This document shows positions 22,489 to 35,039 of a stretch of DNA of 64,000 nucleotides, in pieces. The DNA comes from Sindora glabra. Its lineage: Eukaryota > Streptophyta > Magnoliopsida > Fabales > Fabaceae. The translations under genes and the position numbers were made by a program. Below the pieces are notes generated by a model. That model had not been told where the DNA came from and did no database searches. It worked only from the letters and a program-made list of their open reading frames with translations. Every line of letters begins with the position of its first letter. Within the stretch, counting starts at the first letter, position 1. The DNA lies in the NCBI GenBank assembly GCA_020226215.1, contig CM035230.1, positions 7,463,501-7,527,500 of the forward strand. The letters run 5' to 3'.

Positions 22489-22897
22489 AATACTGTAATT
22501 GACATTAACTTATCAACATATAAAATTTTAAAAATATCTTCTTGCAATTACAAAATTATAATTATTCTTCAAATAGTTGCAAGAAGTGCAAAAAAAAAAA
22601 AAATCTGACTTTCTAAAGTCCAAGGAAATTTCAGATATTTTCTTTAATTTAAAAAATTACGCCAATTTCCTTGCAAAACTTATAAATCTCTTCCCTAAAA
22701 AATTTTTTAAAAAAATCATTACACATTTAAATCAAAACTTAAATTTTCAGAAGTTCTATTTTAATTGTTCGAGCTTGGTCAAAGCTATCTTTATCAAATC
22801 ATAGTCATTTTTTGCTTGTCATTTCGTCGATGGGAAATTAAAATTTGTATTTATGTGCAATATTATATTTTCAAGATAATTTTAATAGGTTAAACAG

Positions 22898-23140
22898 ATG
22901 CAGCTCTTTTGTAGTTGATAGGGACGATAACTGATGTATTAGTCTTTGGGGGCATGTCGATGTCACAGCTTATGTAGTGCCACGAACAGCATGAACAGGA
23001 AGAGCGTAATAACCTTCACGACCTTGGGCTGATGCTGTTCGATGAACAAGTGTTTCTTAATATGCTTTTGAGAATAAAACGTATCCTATCTCTGGATATT
23101 GATGTTACTATGTGGAAATGCTTTCGGGGAAGCACCTGCA
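22898..23140 (+). other. Alternative last exon / 3' UTR of nsLTP gene (model B)
   Basis: After the acceptor AAACAG (or GATGCAG) a stop TAG at 22912-22914 follows two to five codons after the CG of exon 1. The next ~200 bases are clearly richer in G+C than the surroundings and lack repeats. They contain an AATAAA signal at 23073-23078, as expected of a transcribed 3' UTR. If correct, the intron would be about 1 kb. It could be non-genic. Confidence 0.4.
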
Positions 23141-23149
23141 AAAATAAAA

Positions 23150-23700
23150 AAACTGGCATATCATATATTTGTGTTGAATTCTAAGGTATCCTTAAAAGTT
23201 TGATATTCAGGATGATGTGATAAAATACAAGTTACTGAATAAAATTATTAAGTCATTATTAAGATTTTTATAATCTCATCCAATATCTTATATTTTGTCA
23301 CGTTATCTCAAGTACCAAATTTCTAGAATCACCTTAGCAAATACTTATATTTATAAGTGTTCTCAATAACTATTACATGATGTACTATATAGGTTATAAG
23401 TAATATTGATGTTAAGCCATTTGATACAATTTAATAGTGAGATATTTGAATAGTATATTAAATGTCTTATATCTAAATTTTTTTTATGTTAATGAAATAT
23501 ATATATATATTGTTGATGTATAAAAATTATTTAGTGAGATAAAGTTTTATTATTATTGTTATTATTATATTGTTGATGTATAGAGAAATATTGAAAAATG
23601 AGATTAAATACTCCTCAATACCAATATCCCCTAAAAGAAAAAGACACAATTTAAGATGCAATGGCACAAAATCACAAATACATATATAAGATATCAAATT
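23150..23700. other. AT-rich spacer, no gene recognised
   Basis: Contains an (AT)n run near 23500 and an ATTATTGTTATT run near 23550 but no coding motif on either strand. Confidence 0.5.
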
Positions 23701-23709
23701 AAAATGTCA

Positions 23710-24371
23710 ATCCTTACATACGTTGTTGAAGAGAAAGATGTTCCTCTCCTATTATCCAACGTACTCTCGTCTTACTGATACTTAGAAATGCGATACTAAT
23801 GATGAGAAAAATGCCTTCTTTATTATTCAGTGGCTGATTTAGATATATCTTATCCCGTCTCATTTTGAGGCTATTGATGTTGATTCTTGCCACCGGTGAT
23901 TTGGTTTCTCACCATGGTTTGCACCAGCATCTCCACATTATGCTACCTATGGGTTATTTGCGCTCACAACATTTCCCCTCGTAGCTCTTCGCTGATTTTG
24001 TAGAAATTCAGTGGAATTCTGGTCATTGTTTTTGGAGGTTTTTCATCCCCTTCCCCGCTTTATGATGAGTCTTTGGTGGCATTTTTTTCCCTGATATCAT
24101 GAACGAAGAAACCAATTTCTAACACCATTCATATCTATGCTGCGGACGTCTCCTGCGGTGAACTAGAATAGGTTGATCTTGGGTGGTGATGACTACTCTT
24201 GAGCATATTCACCTTTCTCAAGACCTTGTCTATCCATAATGCGAATCAATCGATATCTGATATCAATTTGTCATATCCTGATTTTTCAAAGCATGATTAG
24301 AATAGTCTATTGTGGTAGACCACAAACATATGATTTCACTTCAAATTAATGCAATTTTATTTGAAACAATT
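23710..24371 (-). mobile_element. Ty3/gypsy 5' end fragment: gag start, primer site and LTR edge
   Basis: On the minus strand an LTR end (plus: TGTCATATCCTG from 24269) is followed by a decayed tRNA-Met primer site (24254-24265, three mismatches to the reverse complement of TGGTATCAGAGC). Leader sequence and a gag start MPPKT at 24082 come next; the same MPPKT start opens the chromovirus gag at 50431. Only the first part of gag is present and it carries stops. The LTR is interrupted at 24372 by the Copia element and should resume at 31462, so this was the host of that insertion. Confidence 0.55.
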
Positions 24372-24812
24372 TGTTAAAATCAAAATTTTATAAAAGTAAT
24401 AATTCCAATTAAATCATCTGAAAAGAGTAATATTAAATATAAAAAATTAATTTATTATTATATGATAAATCCATTATGAGACAAATATGGAATTAGGATT
24501 TGTTGTAAATCAAGAACTATTCACAATTAATTTTGATTACCAACTCCAATAAAGATTTACTGCTTTTATTAACCCTAAATAAAAATTTGATTGGGGAGAT
24601 TTTCCAATACTGATAACACTGATGGGAAGTGTTTAGAATAAATCATAAAGTTTAAGAGTAGTAATTCTTATTTATATTATAACATTAGAATATTAACCTA
24701 TCATCAAGAACCACTTGTTACCTCACTATTGGGATAGATTACTACTAAACTCAAAACTATATAGTCACTTTAATATTATTGAATTAATAGGTCTACAATA
24801 AAAAATCTAATA
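24372..24812 (-). repeat. 3' LTR of Copia element
   Basis: 441 bp, starting TGTTAAAATCAAAATTT on the plus strand and matching 30999-31456 along its length (shared ACTATATAGT, TTATATTATAACATTA and GGGAGA motifs). On the minus strand it is preceded by TAAGTGGGAGAT (plus 24813-24824), the polypurine tract. Confidence 0.9.
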
Positions 24813-25229
24813 ATCTCCCACTTAGATCATGTAGTTTAATCATAGTGACAATTTTAATTAGATGTAAAAGAAAATTATGACATCTTTACACCCATTAGTC
24901 TAAATTGAGATTATGAATATCTAGTAACATAAAACATAGTATATAATAGAAATATTAATGAAATATATATATTGTAAACTTATACCTCACTGACCATATA
25001 CAATATCTAATAAAGATATACATAATAATATTATGCTTAATAAGATTTACATAACAAAATTGTAATAATATATATAAATATTTATACACTGGGTCAAAGC
25101 ATTCACACAAGATGTTAAATGAGAATCATAATTCTCAAAATGATATAGAAATAGGGTCCAAACATTTCTATAAATATGTCATAACAAAAAAATACATAAT
25201 ATATGACAAAATATGAATATTTCATTTAT

Positions 25230-27000
25230 ATATATCTCGAAAAAATAGTTTACATTATAGTACTTTCACTAACCCAAAATATCCAAAGACTTAGCTAATC
25301 TCATATTAATTATATGGTCATGATATATGCCTACTACTAAGCTTTTGGTCAATAGATCTATAAGCATACGATTCAAAGAATTATATTCAAAATATGTTAT
25401 ATGCTCATATGCCTTCTCTCATATAAACTAATACTTTATATCAAAATACTTTGTACAAGTAGAATTTTATTATTATAAAAGCAATGTTGTCACAATAGAT
25501 GGTTAAGGATTTTGAGAAGCTTTAAATAATCTCGAAACAAACCATAAAATTTCTTAATCATACAAAAATGTAAGTGGCTTTATAACACATGGCATATTCT
25601 GCTTCCATAGTAGAGGTTATTACTAAAGACTACTTAACATTTTTTCATGAAACACCTCATCTTACCATTATAAAAATGTATCTAGATATAGGTTTATAAT
25701 CATTTGGATAACCTATAAAATCTAAATTGAAATAGCTTGTAATTATGAGATCTCCCGATCTCCTATAAGAGAGCATGTGATCCTTTGTACCTTGTAGGTA
25801 CATCATGACTCTCTTTGTAGTAGTCCAGTGTCTCTAATTAGGATTACTCAAGGATCTCTCTAAATACCAATAGCATAAGCTATGTCAAGACATGTACATA
25901 CATGAGCATACATCGACTACCAATAATCGATACATATAGGACACTTTTCATTCTTTCATTTCAACATCATTTTGAATACACCAAGACTTAGAGAAAATTT
26001 TTCCATTTGAAATAGGTGTGGAAACTTAAAAGCAGATTGACATGTTGAACTTTTTTAGTACATTCTCAATATAAGTCTACTGAGACAAACTAAGTAAACC
26101 CCAAAACTTGTCACGATGGGTTTCTATCCCTAGAACATAAAAGGCATTTTCATGATCCTTCATATCAAAATTTATTTTGTCTCAGTCAATAGATTCACGT
26201 CATAACTTGTAAAGAGAATGTCATCTACATATAGTACTAGAATAACAAAATTGCCCACACTTATCAATATATAAATACATTGTTCTATTGCATTTTCCTT
26301 GAACCTAAGAGAAGTTACTACCTCATTAAACTTGAGGCACCACTATCTAAGAGCTTGTGTTAGGTCATATATGGACTTTTTAAGCTAACACATAGGGTTT
26401 TTTTTCCTTTCTCTTGGAAACTATTTAGCTTATTCATATAAATAGTCTCTGATAGATCACCATTTTGGAAGGCTATCTTTACATCCATATAATTTAACTC
26501 TAAATCAAAATAAACCATCAAAGCCATAATAATATGGAATGAGTCTTTAGTTGAAACTGGTGAAAAAGTTTTCTTGTAGTCTATATCCTCCTTTTGGGTA
26601 TAGCATTTTACTACTAATCTAGCCTTGTACCTCTCAACTTTACTTCAAGCATCCTTTTTAGTCTTAAAAATCCATTTACATCTGACCAACTTACAACCTA
26701 CAGGAAACTCTACCAAATCCCATATTTAATTCTTATACATTAAAAATAACTCATCCTTCATAGCATTCATCAAATCAGAACAATTTGAACTAGATATAAC
26801 TTAAGAAAAGGTTGTAGGATCAATATCACTATTAATATCATGCTCAAGCTCCTATATGTATATAAGATAATCACTAGGAATTATTGATCTGAGAACTTTA
26901 TGAAATCTTCTTAACAAAATTTCTTCATTTACTTCCTTTAGTTTAATATCTTCTATCATTGGTTATACTGAATCAACTAGTAAAGTAAAACAAGATGACT
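25230..27000 (-). pseudogene. Copia reverse transcriptase and RNase H relic
   Basis: Minus-strand motifs in order: CKWIFKTKKDA and RYKARLVVK (~26650), DYKKTFSPVS (~26590), MDVKIAFQNGDL (~26470), and the polymerase box YVDD at 26220-26231. Next comes the RNase H region with YLQGTKDHMLSYRRSGDL-like residues (~25770), TSTMEAEYAMC (~25600) and YCDN (~25490). Family members read VARLVAKGYTQ, DVKTAFLNGDL, ASTMEAEY. Frameshifts and stops are common although YVDD is intact. The enzyme would copy element RNA into DNA. Confidence 0.88.
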
Positions 27001-27179
27001 CTCCTAATGTTAGTGCTAACAAAATAATTGTTCTATCGTCAAAGTAATCTATGATGTATAGTATTTAACTCCCACTATCTAACTCATCCTTAATAAAGAT
27101 AACTCAATTCGACTTAATGACTCTGGTCAAATGAGTTAGATAGTAAAATTTTCTTTCCCTCAAGCTATTATAGTACCCA

Positions 27180-28150
27180 GTGAAGTATCTACTAATAGTC
27201 TTTAAATCAAATTCCTTATGGATGGAATGTATGACTTTATTTCAACTTTGTAACTTTAAACTTGAAAATGTCTCATATTAGGCTTCTTACCATATAACAA
27301 TTTGTAAAAGGTCCTAGGCATTAACTTATTAGGAACCTAATTTATAATGTATGTTGTTGTTTTCAAGGCATCACCCCATAGGAATTATGGTAGTGAAGTA
27401 TGGGCTAGCATTCATCTCACCATATCTATAAAAGTCTTATTTATTCTTTCTCTAATTCCATTTGGCTCTGGTGTACCAGGCATGGTGTAACTTGTTTAAA
27501 TTCCATAATCTTGTAGATATTTAGCAAAAGGACCAGGTTTCTTCTTGGTTCATCATACCTACCATAATACTCATCTCTATTTAAATTAACACACCTTATT
27601 TATTTCCCTAATTTCAATTCAATTGCTGCCTTGAATGACTTGAAGGCATTTAGTGATTCTGACTTCTCACTGAGCACCTCGACCTAACCAAAGCTAAAGT
27701 AATCATCGATAAATATGATAAAGTATTTATAACCTCCCATAGCATTAGATGTGATAGGCCTACTAATGTTAATGCCGATCAATTCTAGAACATTCTCTTT
27801 TTTTGCTTCTCTTACCCATTCTAGCTCTAGCTGTAAGTTTTCTTTCAATATAGTCTACATGCATAACAAAATTTAAAAAATCCAAATCACGAAGTGCTTT
27901 TCCTTTTACAAGTCTTTGAATTCTTTCTTCAAATATGTGTTTTAATTATTTATTCCCCAATATTAAAGATATTTCATCAATTTGACACCTTTTTTTGCTC
28001 ATAATAAAGTTTAATGAGTTCATGAAATAAAGATCTAAGTTAACTCTATATAAACCATCACATATAGAACTAGTACTAATAATAGAAGATTTATAAAATA
28101 ATTTAACTTTTATACTTCCAAAATAATAAAAATATCTAATAAAATCTAAA
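27180..28150 (-). pseudogene. Copia integrase relic
   Basis: Minus strand: TMPGTPEPNGIRERINKT at ~27450-27500 holds the catalytic Glu (family: TPQQNGVAERRNRT). GDALKTTTYIINQVPNK follows at ~27320-27380, then GKKPNMRHFQV (family: YE.W.GKKP). The upstream HHCC and Asp motifs are poorly preserved between 27600 and 28000. Stops are frequent. Confidence 0.75.
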
Positions 28151-28399
28151 TCAATAACTAAAATTAAATTTCTTCTCATGGAAGGTACATAAAACTTATT
28201 ATTAATTAAAAGTTCATGTCTAGTCTTTAAGTTTAACTTTACTGATCCTATGTGCTCTATTTCAATTCTATCTCCATTTTAAGTCTCACAATTAGCTCTT
28301 TTTTATTTGGTCTCCTTATATTTTTTTAGTGCCTAAAAATAATTAGTCACACAGTATGTAATTACTAAAAGTTTGATAGTATATCAATAATGTTTAACT

Positions 28400-29260
28400 C
28401 AAAATAGACTAAAGCTAGATGGGTACCTTTCTTTTTCTAAACCTATTTCTTGAATTTAAAACAATCTATTTTCTTATGTCCATACTTTTTACAAAACCAG
28501 CAATTACCCTTGAATTTAGCATTGTTGTGTTTATAATGTTGTTGTCCACTAGACTCACTTTTCTTACCCTTCTTCCTTCTACGGCTATAATGACCCTTGT
28601 TATCCTTCTAATTAGATCTTCCACCATGATTTGAATATAAGCCATGTAAGGTATAATTAACTCCTTAGGCCTTTCCATTTTTCATATTTGCCTTAGCTTA
28701 TGTAATGATTGAAATAAGCTCATTAATAGTCCATTCTAATTTTTTGGTACTATAGGATATTTTCAAAATGTTAAATTAAGATTGAAAAAGCTCTAGTATG
28801 TGTTAAGTTAAATAACTTTCTCCTAAATTAACTTGTATGATTTTTTACTTATTATAATAGTTAATCACTCTCAAAATGTGCTCTTTGACCTTGCTGAAAT
28901 TATCATACATTGATTGCTTAAGCAATGAAATATATTGTCTCTTCTCAACCTTATCAAACTTCTTACACTTTTCAACTACAAAATCTGGGAACTTTTTTGC
29001 ATTGGTTATTTTAGGAATGTTCTCTCTTATTATTTTATCCATTGTATATTTCATTACCATTAAATACACTCTATTAGAACAAGTCTACTTTTCATGATAT
29101 TTTTTTTTACCTACTATAGACTCAACATTAATTTAAGGTTCTATTTCCTTAATCACCAAATCAAGACTAGAAATTGTGAGATACAGATTCAATGATTTGA
29201 CTCAGTTCTCATGATTCAACTTATTAAGCATCTAATCACATTTAATTGTATAGGTAAAAA
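28400..29260 (-). pseudogene. Copia gag relic
   Basis: The minus strand at 28845-29069 reads as a gag helical domain (IPKITNAKKFPDFVVEKCKK, then QYISLLKQSMYDN and HILRVINYYNK; family: LPxSENAKEFxDAI.KKY). A CCHC zinc knuckle, CWFCKKYGHKKIDC, lies intact at 28461-28502. It is preceded by a basic RNA-binding stretch rich in arginine and lysine. Stops interrupt the rest. Confidence 0.8.
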
Positions 29261-29269
29261 AGCTAAGGA

Positions 29270-30998
29270 AATGAATTTAGAATATTAATGCATGTTTAAC
29301 TTTAATCATGCTAGAATTTTCTTCAATAAACTATACAATTGAACTTAGTATTATACTATAAGGCCTCATATTGATAAGATATTAAAGACCCTAATATAAT
29401 ATAAAGACTAAATATTATATTTCTAAAATTTTAACACTAACAAGGTGATGAAAATTTTGGAAATATAATACTCATTCCTACATTTATATTATCATCAACA
29501 AATCACATTAATAATATTATACCAATAGGGTGTTACAATATTATTAATATGATACTTAATCTAACTATTATTTTATTAAAAATAAATAATTTTTTTTATA
29601 ATTAAACCCATGATAGGTGGGCTCATAATTATACAAAATTTTATGATATATCATAAGTCTAAATAAATTTTTAAAAATTATTTTCCTATGGATACATATA
29701 TATATAAAAATAATTAAAGTATTAACTAGTATCCAAAAAAAATTTCACAAAAAATATATGTGGAAGCCCAAAATATAAGAATGTTACTATGAAAATTTTA
29801 GCGTAAAATAAAATTAATTTGACATTCAATTTAAATAGATAAAAAATAATTAAAATATTTTTAATTTTAGAAGAATCTAGAAAGATGCTTGTTATTATGA
29901 GCTCGAAAAGTGAAGCTTAACGATGTAATTTTCACCATCATAAGACACCAAAAACTTAGCAAGTGGATTGCACTTGCCACCATTAAGAGTGAACTTCATG
30001 TGAACAGCACTATTGATCTTCCACATGCTTTATCGGGTCTGCAATTAGGTTAACCCAGCCCAGTTGCAACTTGGTTCAAACACAATAATAAATACACCAT
30101 TTTAATGTATTTTTAAATACTATTTTTCAAACAAAATCATACTTTAATGTGTTTTAATGCATTTAATGCATTTAATGCAAAAAAAAATATTGGTTAAAAA
30201 CTCGTTGTAAATTTAGTTTGATTTGAATGAAAAAAATTTTGCAATGGTTTTTAATGTCTTTTAATGGAGATGACTCTTTTAATGCTTCAAAATAGTAAAA
30301 AATTTACTTATGGCTCTCTCTAATTATATTTCAATCACAATAATTAATACTAATTAATTTTTTAAAATGTTTTTTAAAATAAGTATGCCAAAATGAAAAA
30401 TATTCCAAAAATGGCAAATAATCCATGTAACCATTTCATGAGAAACAATAGGATGGTTTTGAAATCATTTCATGAAAACACCTAGAAAACTGGGCAAATA
30501 TCATGAAAATATTTAAAAATGTTTACTAGAGTTTTTAAGCATATTAGAGATTTTGAGCATGTAATATGATTCAATATATGTATGCTAGAGTCTTTGAGCA
30601 CCTTTTAAATTTTTTAATAGTATTTTCCAGTTTCATATTTCCTAAATTATCAATTAAAATCATGCTCATAAAACACATTAATGTTTAAGTATAAATCATA
30701 ATATGTAAATTATTGTAACACATAAAATCCATCCAAAAAATATATAAAATATATAGAGAATCAAACATAAAATTTCTCATATATACAATATGTATATTAT
30801 TCAAGATGAACAAAAATAACATATATATAATAGTAAAAATGAATATACCAAGGATTATGATATATTTTGATATTCATAGCAACTTTCATTCAAGATAATT
30901 TATCACAAAATATAATATTATTTAACAGATAAAATTTAATTCCTAAATTCATGTAATAATATATTCAATATACATGATTCATCAGTTTTAATACCAAT
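29270..30998 (-). other. Long leader of Copia element
   Basis: About 1.7 kb between gag and the 5' LTR, with no recognised domain. A GTGGATTGCACTTGCCACC segment near 29960 looks like the beginning of gag in related Copia elements (minus strand), so part may be a decayed gag N-terminus. ATACCAATT at 30991-30999 is the remnant of the primer binding site next to the LTR. Additional insertions cannot be ruled out. Confidence 0.5.
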
Positions 30999-31456
30999 TA
31001 TTATAATCAAAGTTTTATAAAAATAATAATCTTAATTGAATCATGTGAAAAAAAATAATATTAAACATGAAAAATAATTTATTGTCACCTAATGAATCCA
31101 TTATGAGATGAATGTGGAATCAAGATTTGTTGCATATGAACTATTTACAGTTGGTCTTGATCACAAACTCTAATAAGGATTTGTTACTCCTAACAACCCT
31201 AGATGAGAACTTGATTAGGGAGACTTTTTTATATTGATAAGGAAGTTTTCAAAATCAATCATAGGGTTTAGAAGTAGTAACACTCATTTATATTATAACA
31301 TTAATAGGTTAACCCATCACCAATAACCATTCATTACCTCATTACTGTGTTTGATTACCACTAGACCTAAAACTATATAGTTACTTTTAATGTTGGTCTG
31401 AACCTTTTACATCCAATTTCATTATTAAATTAATAGGTCACAATAGAAATCAAACA
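30999..31456 (-). repeat. 5' LTR of Copia element
   Basis: 458 bp, diverged copy of 24372-24812, ending GAAATCAAACA on the plus strand (minus start TGTTTGATTTC) followed by the target duplication CAATT. Confidence 0.9.
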
Positions 31457-32261
31457 CAATTCTTATAAACATTTGTGCTCACATTTATTTAACATATCAA
31501 ATAGGAATCTCAAAAAGACAAATGACTCACTAAAAGCCTAGATTTATTAAAAAATACTAAAATCTTGAACTATATCCTATAATATATGGTCAACCTACCT
31601 AACACATTACAATCACCATTTTATCAACATGCTCAAGCACACCGCTACCTTCAATTAGTTAGAGGGTATCCAAGGTGTTTAGGAGCTAATAGTATCTAGT
31701 TTTTTATAAATATTAAGAAAGGAGTGGACAATCTACATGTTTGGTGAATACAAGCCCATCAACATGAAGGCTCCATTTGTTTTAGCAAAAATTTTTTTGT
31801 AAGAATATAATTATAAATTATTAGGATGGTGAAAAATATTTAATATGTTTCATTTTAAATATAGGAAGTTTGATGGAAATTATTTTCCTTTATTACCATG
31901 AATCCATGCATTTTATTTTTTAATAATAGGTTATATATGAAAATAATATATCACTACTTTATCCATATAAAAGTATATGAGATTTTCTTATGAAATATCT
32001 TCTAAAAAATACACAAACCCAAAATTATTTGGTTTTATATGTATTGTATACAATCAATACCATGTATAGACATATTATTTACTAAACATAGTAGTTCATA
32101 GCTTGTTTTATATATTTTGTTCTAAATTCCATCATTCTTTCCTTTGTTTTCATTCATTTTGTCATAATTAATTATTAAGCATCATATCAAACAATACTTA
32201 ATCATAGAGTTTGAGAAAGGAAATTGTATCAAATTAATCACACCTTAGTATGGTAATAAGT
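31457..32261. other. Continuation of older gypsy LTR, then unassigned sequence
   Basis: By position this resumes the LTR interrupted at 24371. Its outer limit is not identifiable. No gene is visible. Confidence 0.4.
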
Positions 32262-35032
32262 CACTATAATAAATTGACACTTGTGCCACAGTTAAAGTTA
32301 TGGCACAAGATCAAAATTTCAATGACTGTGTTATTTAGCCATAGAAATACTATTTGGATGGTCTTGTGACATAAGTGTGGCAAGAAAATTATTATGGAAA
32401 AAAGGTCATGTGGCATAAATGATTTCTTTTGCTATAAGTTCACTTGTGGCTAACAAATTTTTTTAACCACAAGTACTAACATGGCAAGAAAGGTACATTT
32501 ATGGCTAATAAGTCATATTATTATAAATAAAATTATGGTAAAAAAATAAAATAAAATTATTATAAAATTAATTTAATTAACTAAAATAATTTTATATATT
32601 CAAATTGAAGCAATTAACTAGCCAATTCAATTAGGTGCTATCCTATCATTTTGTTTGCAGATCTATTAAAACTTGTTAATTTTTTTACCTAGATCAAACT
32701 AATATGAATTGTTGAAACTTTATCCATCTAAAAATTACAAATTACATTTATGGGGAGTCAAATTTGGATCTCCAAGTTAAGGAATGTCAAGTCTTACTAT
32801 TGCACTTATTTGCTTCTTTAATATTATAACACAATATATTTTATATAAAATTTTAAGTAATTAATTAATTTCAAAAATAAAACTACACTTATACGACACT
32901 AATTATATAATAAAATATTACATAATAAATATAATAAAAATATACTAATATTAAAATGATTTATGATTTTATTTTAAAATTATTTTTATAGACTAAATTT
33001 TTATTTATTTCATTACTAATTTTACTTGTATCAAATTTGTCTTTTATAAATATCCTATATCAATTTTATCTCTCATAAATAATTAATTAGTTAATTTTAT
33101 CTTTTTATTAATATTTTTCATTAATTATTATTAATTGAATTATTATAAGATAAAAGTAAAACCTTTACATCTTTCAAATAATTTTTTATTATCTTTTAAA
33201 AATTTCTTCAATAAAGGTTGAATTATATGAAACAAATATCTATACAAACCATAACTTTAAACTATTATGCATATCTAAAATTTAATTATGAATTAAGATT
33301 TAAATTATTATAAATTAATTACTTTAAATTTTTTATTTATAATACATATTTTTATCATTCACAATTATAAGTTAAGTCATTCAACCCTTCACAAATTTTT
33401 AGTATTAATTTTATCTCTCATATATTATTTATATTTATTTTTTATCCTTCTGTTTATCAAGTAACTAACCTATCAATAAAATTATAAATAAATAAATTAA
33501 ATTAATTAAATTATTATTTGAAGGAAAGAAATTAATATAAAATATTTGTGAGAAATGAAATTAATACAACTAAAATTAATGAGGGATAAAAATGAAAATT
33601 TAGACTATTTTATATATATATCACTCCCTTAAACATAATTCACTTAAAAATTTTAATATAATAATTTAATTGTTATTAAATTATACATAATTTTACATAA
33701 TTATTATTTATAATTTTTTAATAAAAGTTTCATTAATATTATCATAATGAATGTAAAATTTATTATTACATATTTCTATAATAAAATTTGTTATAATTTA
33801 TTTCACAAATCATATTATTTATATATAATATAATAATTTTATAATAGATATATTGTTAACATATTTTTTAAGAATAATATGATGTGATAAAAATAAATAT
33901 TTTTTTAATGTTTTATATTTTAAATTATCTATTTTTATTGAAGCAATATTTTAATATTTGACTAAATAACAAATTGAAAAAATTGTTGCATGTATATGTA
34001 TTATATATACATATATATTAATCCTATTAATTTTTAATTTTAGTATATAAAGAATTTAAATTCATTGAATAATTATATAACACAATCTTTAATATAATGT
34101 TTATTTTGTTAATGTGTGCTAATTTTACTATATAAATTTAATTAATGGAAGTTAAATAGTTATTTATTATTTATGAAAATGCTTAAAAACTTAATAATTG
34201 AGCTTTCTTTATATATATCTTAAGGTTTAGGATTTAACTCCTTTTTCTATTATTTTAAGAAAAATAATAAAAGTACATAGTTATACAATTTATAGGTAGT
34301 TCTATTATTTTACATACATCTTATGAATTAGCTAATTAAAAATATTATATTTTATAACTTTTTTTATTAATTGGGAGCTAATCAATTAATCAAGTAAGTT
34401 GTTTACTAAATTTATAAAATAATTGTTTGACTTAGTCAATTAGTTAAAAACCTTTCATTCAAGTAATGAATTAACTATTTGCCAAACACCCATAATATAG
34501 AAATATCTATATTTTTTTAATTATCTACTATATTGCAGCATGTTGCACTTATTATAAGTAACTTTTTTTATGTATAATTACCAAAAATGATATATTTGAT
34601 TGTGATTTTATTTGTATAATTAATTTATAGCATAAGTAATAATTTATTACAAATATTTTTTAACTTATATAATAGAATAAGTGATACTTTATCATAAGAA
34701 ATGTGTACTTCTAACTTAATTTATAACACAAGTACTACTTTGCCATAGGGAATGTATTCTCATAACTTAGTTTGTGGTATAAGTGATATTTTGCCATGGG
34801 TAAAATTTTTCTATAGCACAAGTGATACTTTTTCCATGGAGAATGTGTTTCTATAGCATATTCGTGGCACAAGTGATATATTGCCATGAGTAAGGTTTTT
34901 TTGTCGTATAAATTTTTTAGTTTTTTGCACATTTGTTTGAATTTTTTTGTTTATGTGGCAAGAGATAAAATTGCCATAATTTTTTAATTTTCATGGCATA
35001 ATTCATGGCACAAGTTTTAATTTATTGTAGTG
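32262..35032. mobile_element. Non-autonomous CACTA (En/Spm) element, 2.8 kb
   Basis: The left end reads CACTATAATAAATTGACAC then TTGTGCCA; the right end is its inverse, TGGCACAAGTTTTAATTT then ATTGTAGTG. That gives ~28-bp terminal inverted repeats starting CACTA. Flanking triplets are AGT and AAT, a 3-bp target duplication with one change. Both ends carry many subterminal copies of GGCACAAGTGAT, GTGGCA and TTGCCATG words in both orientations, the usual transposase-binding layout. The 2.1-kb middle is very AT-rich and has no transposase. It would depend on an autonomous relative for movement. Confidence 0.85.
34680..34990. repeat. Subterminal tandem repeats of CACTA element
   Basis: About five units of ~55-65 bp, each containing a (C/T)A(C/T)AAGT(G/A)(A/C)TA(C/T)TTT core followed by GCCATG(G/A)G and GTAA or GAATG. 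The 65-codon minus-strand open frame here is a translation of the repeat and not a gene. Confidence 0.8.
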
Positions 35033-35039
35033 AATGGAA

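Larger units (their letters stand above)
24372..31456 (-). mobile_element. Complete but decayed Ty1/copia retrotransposon, 7.1 kb
   Basis: Bounded by related LTRs (24372-24812 and 30999-31456) and a perfect 5-bp target duplication CAATT (24367-24371 and 31457-31461). On the minus strand the order is 5' LTR, primer site, leader, gag, integrase, RT, RNase H, polypurine tract and 3' LTR. RT downstream of integrase defines Copia. The LTRs differ by roughly 15-20% over the part I aligned, including transversions, so the insertion is old. It sits inside the LTR of an older gypsy fragment. Confidence 0.92.

Noticed and set aside
28419..28634. Plus-strand hydrophobic open frame that looks like a membrane protein (also 28876-29097)
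   Set aside because: Antisense to the Copia gag, whose zinc knuckle and helical domain read on the minus strand.
34735..34932. 65-codon minus-strand open frame with repeated KYHLCH words
   Set aside because: A translation of the CACTA subterminal repeats.
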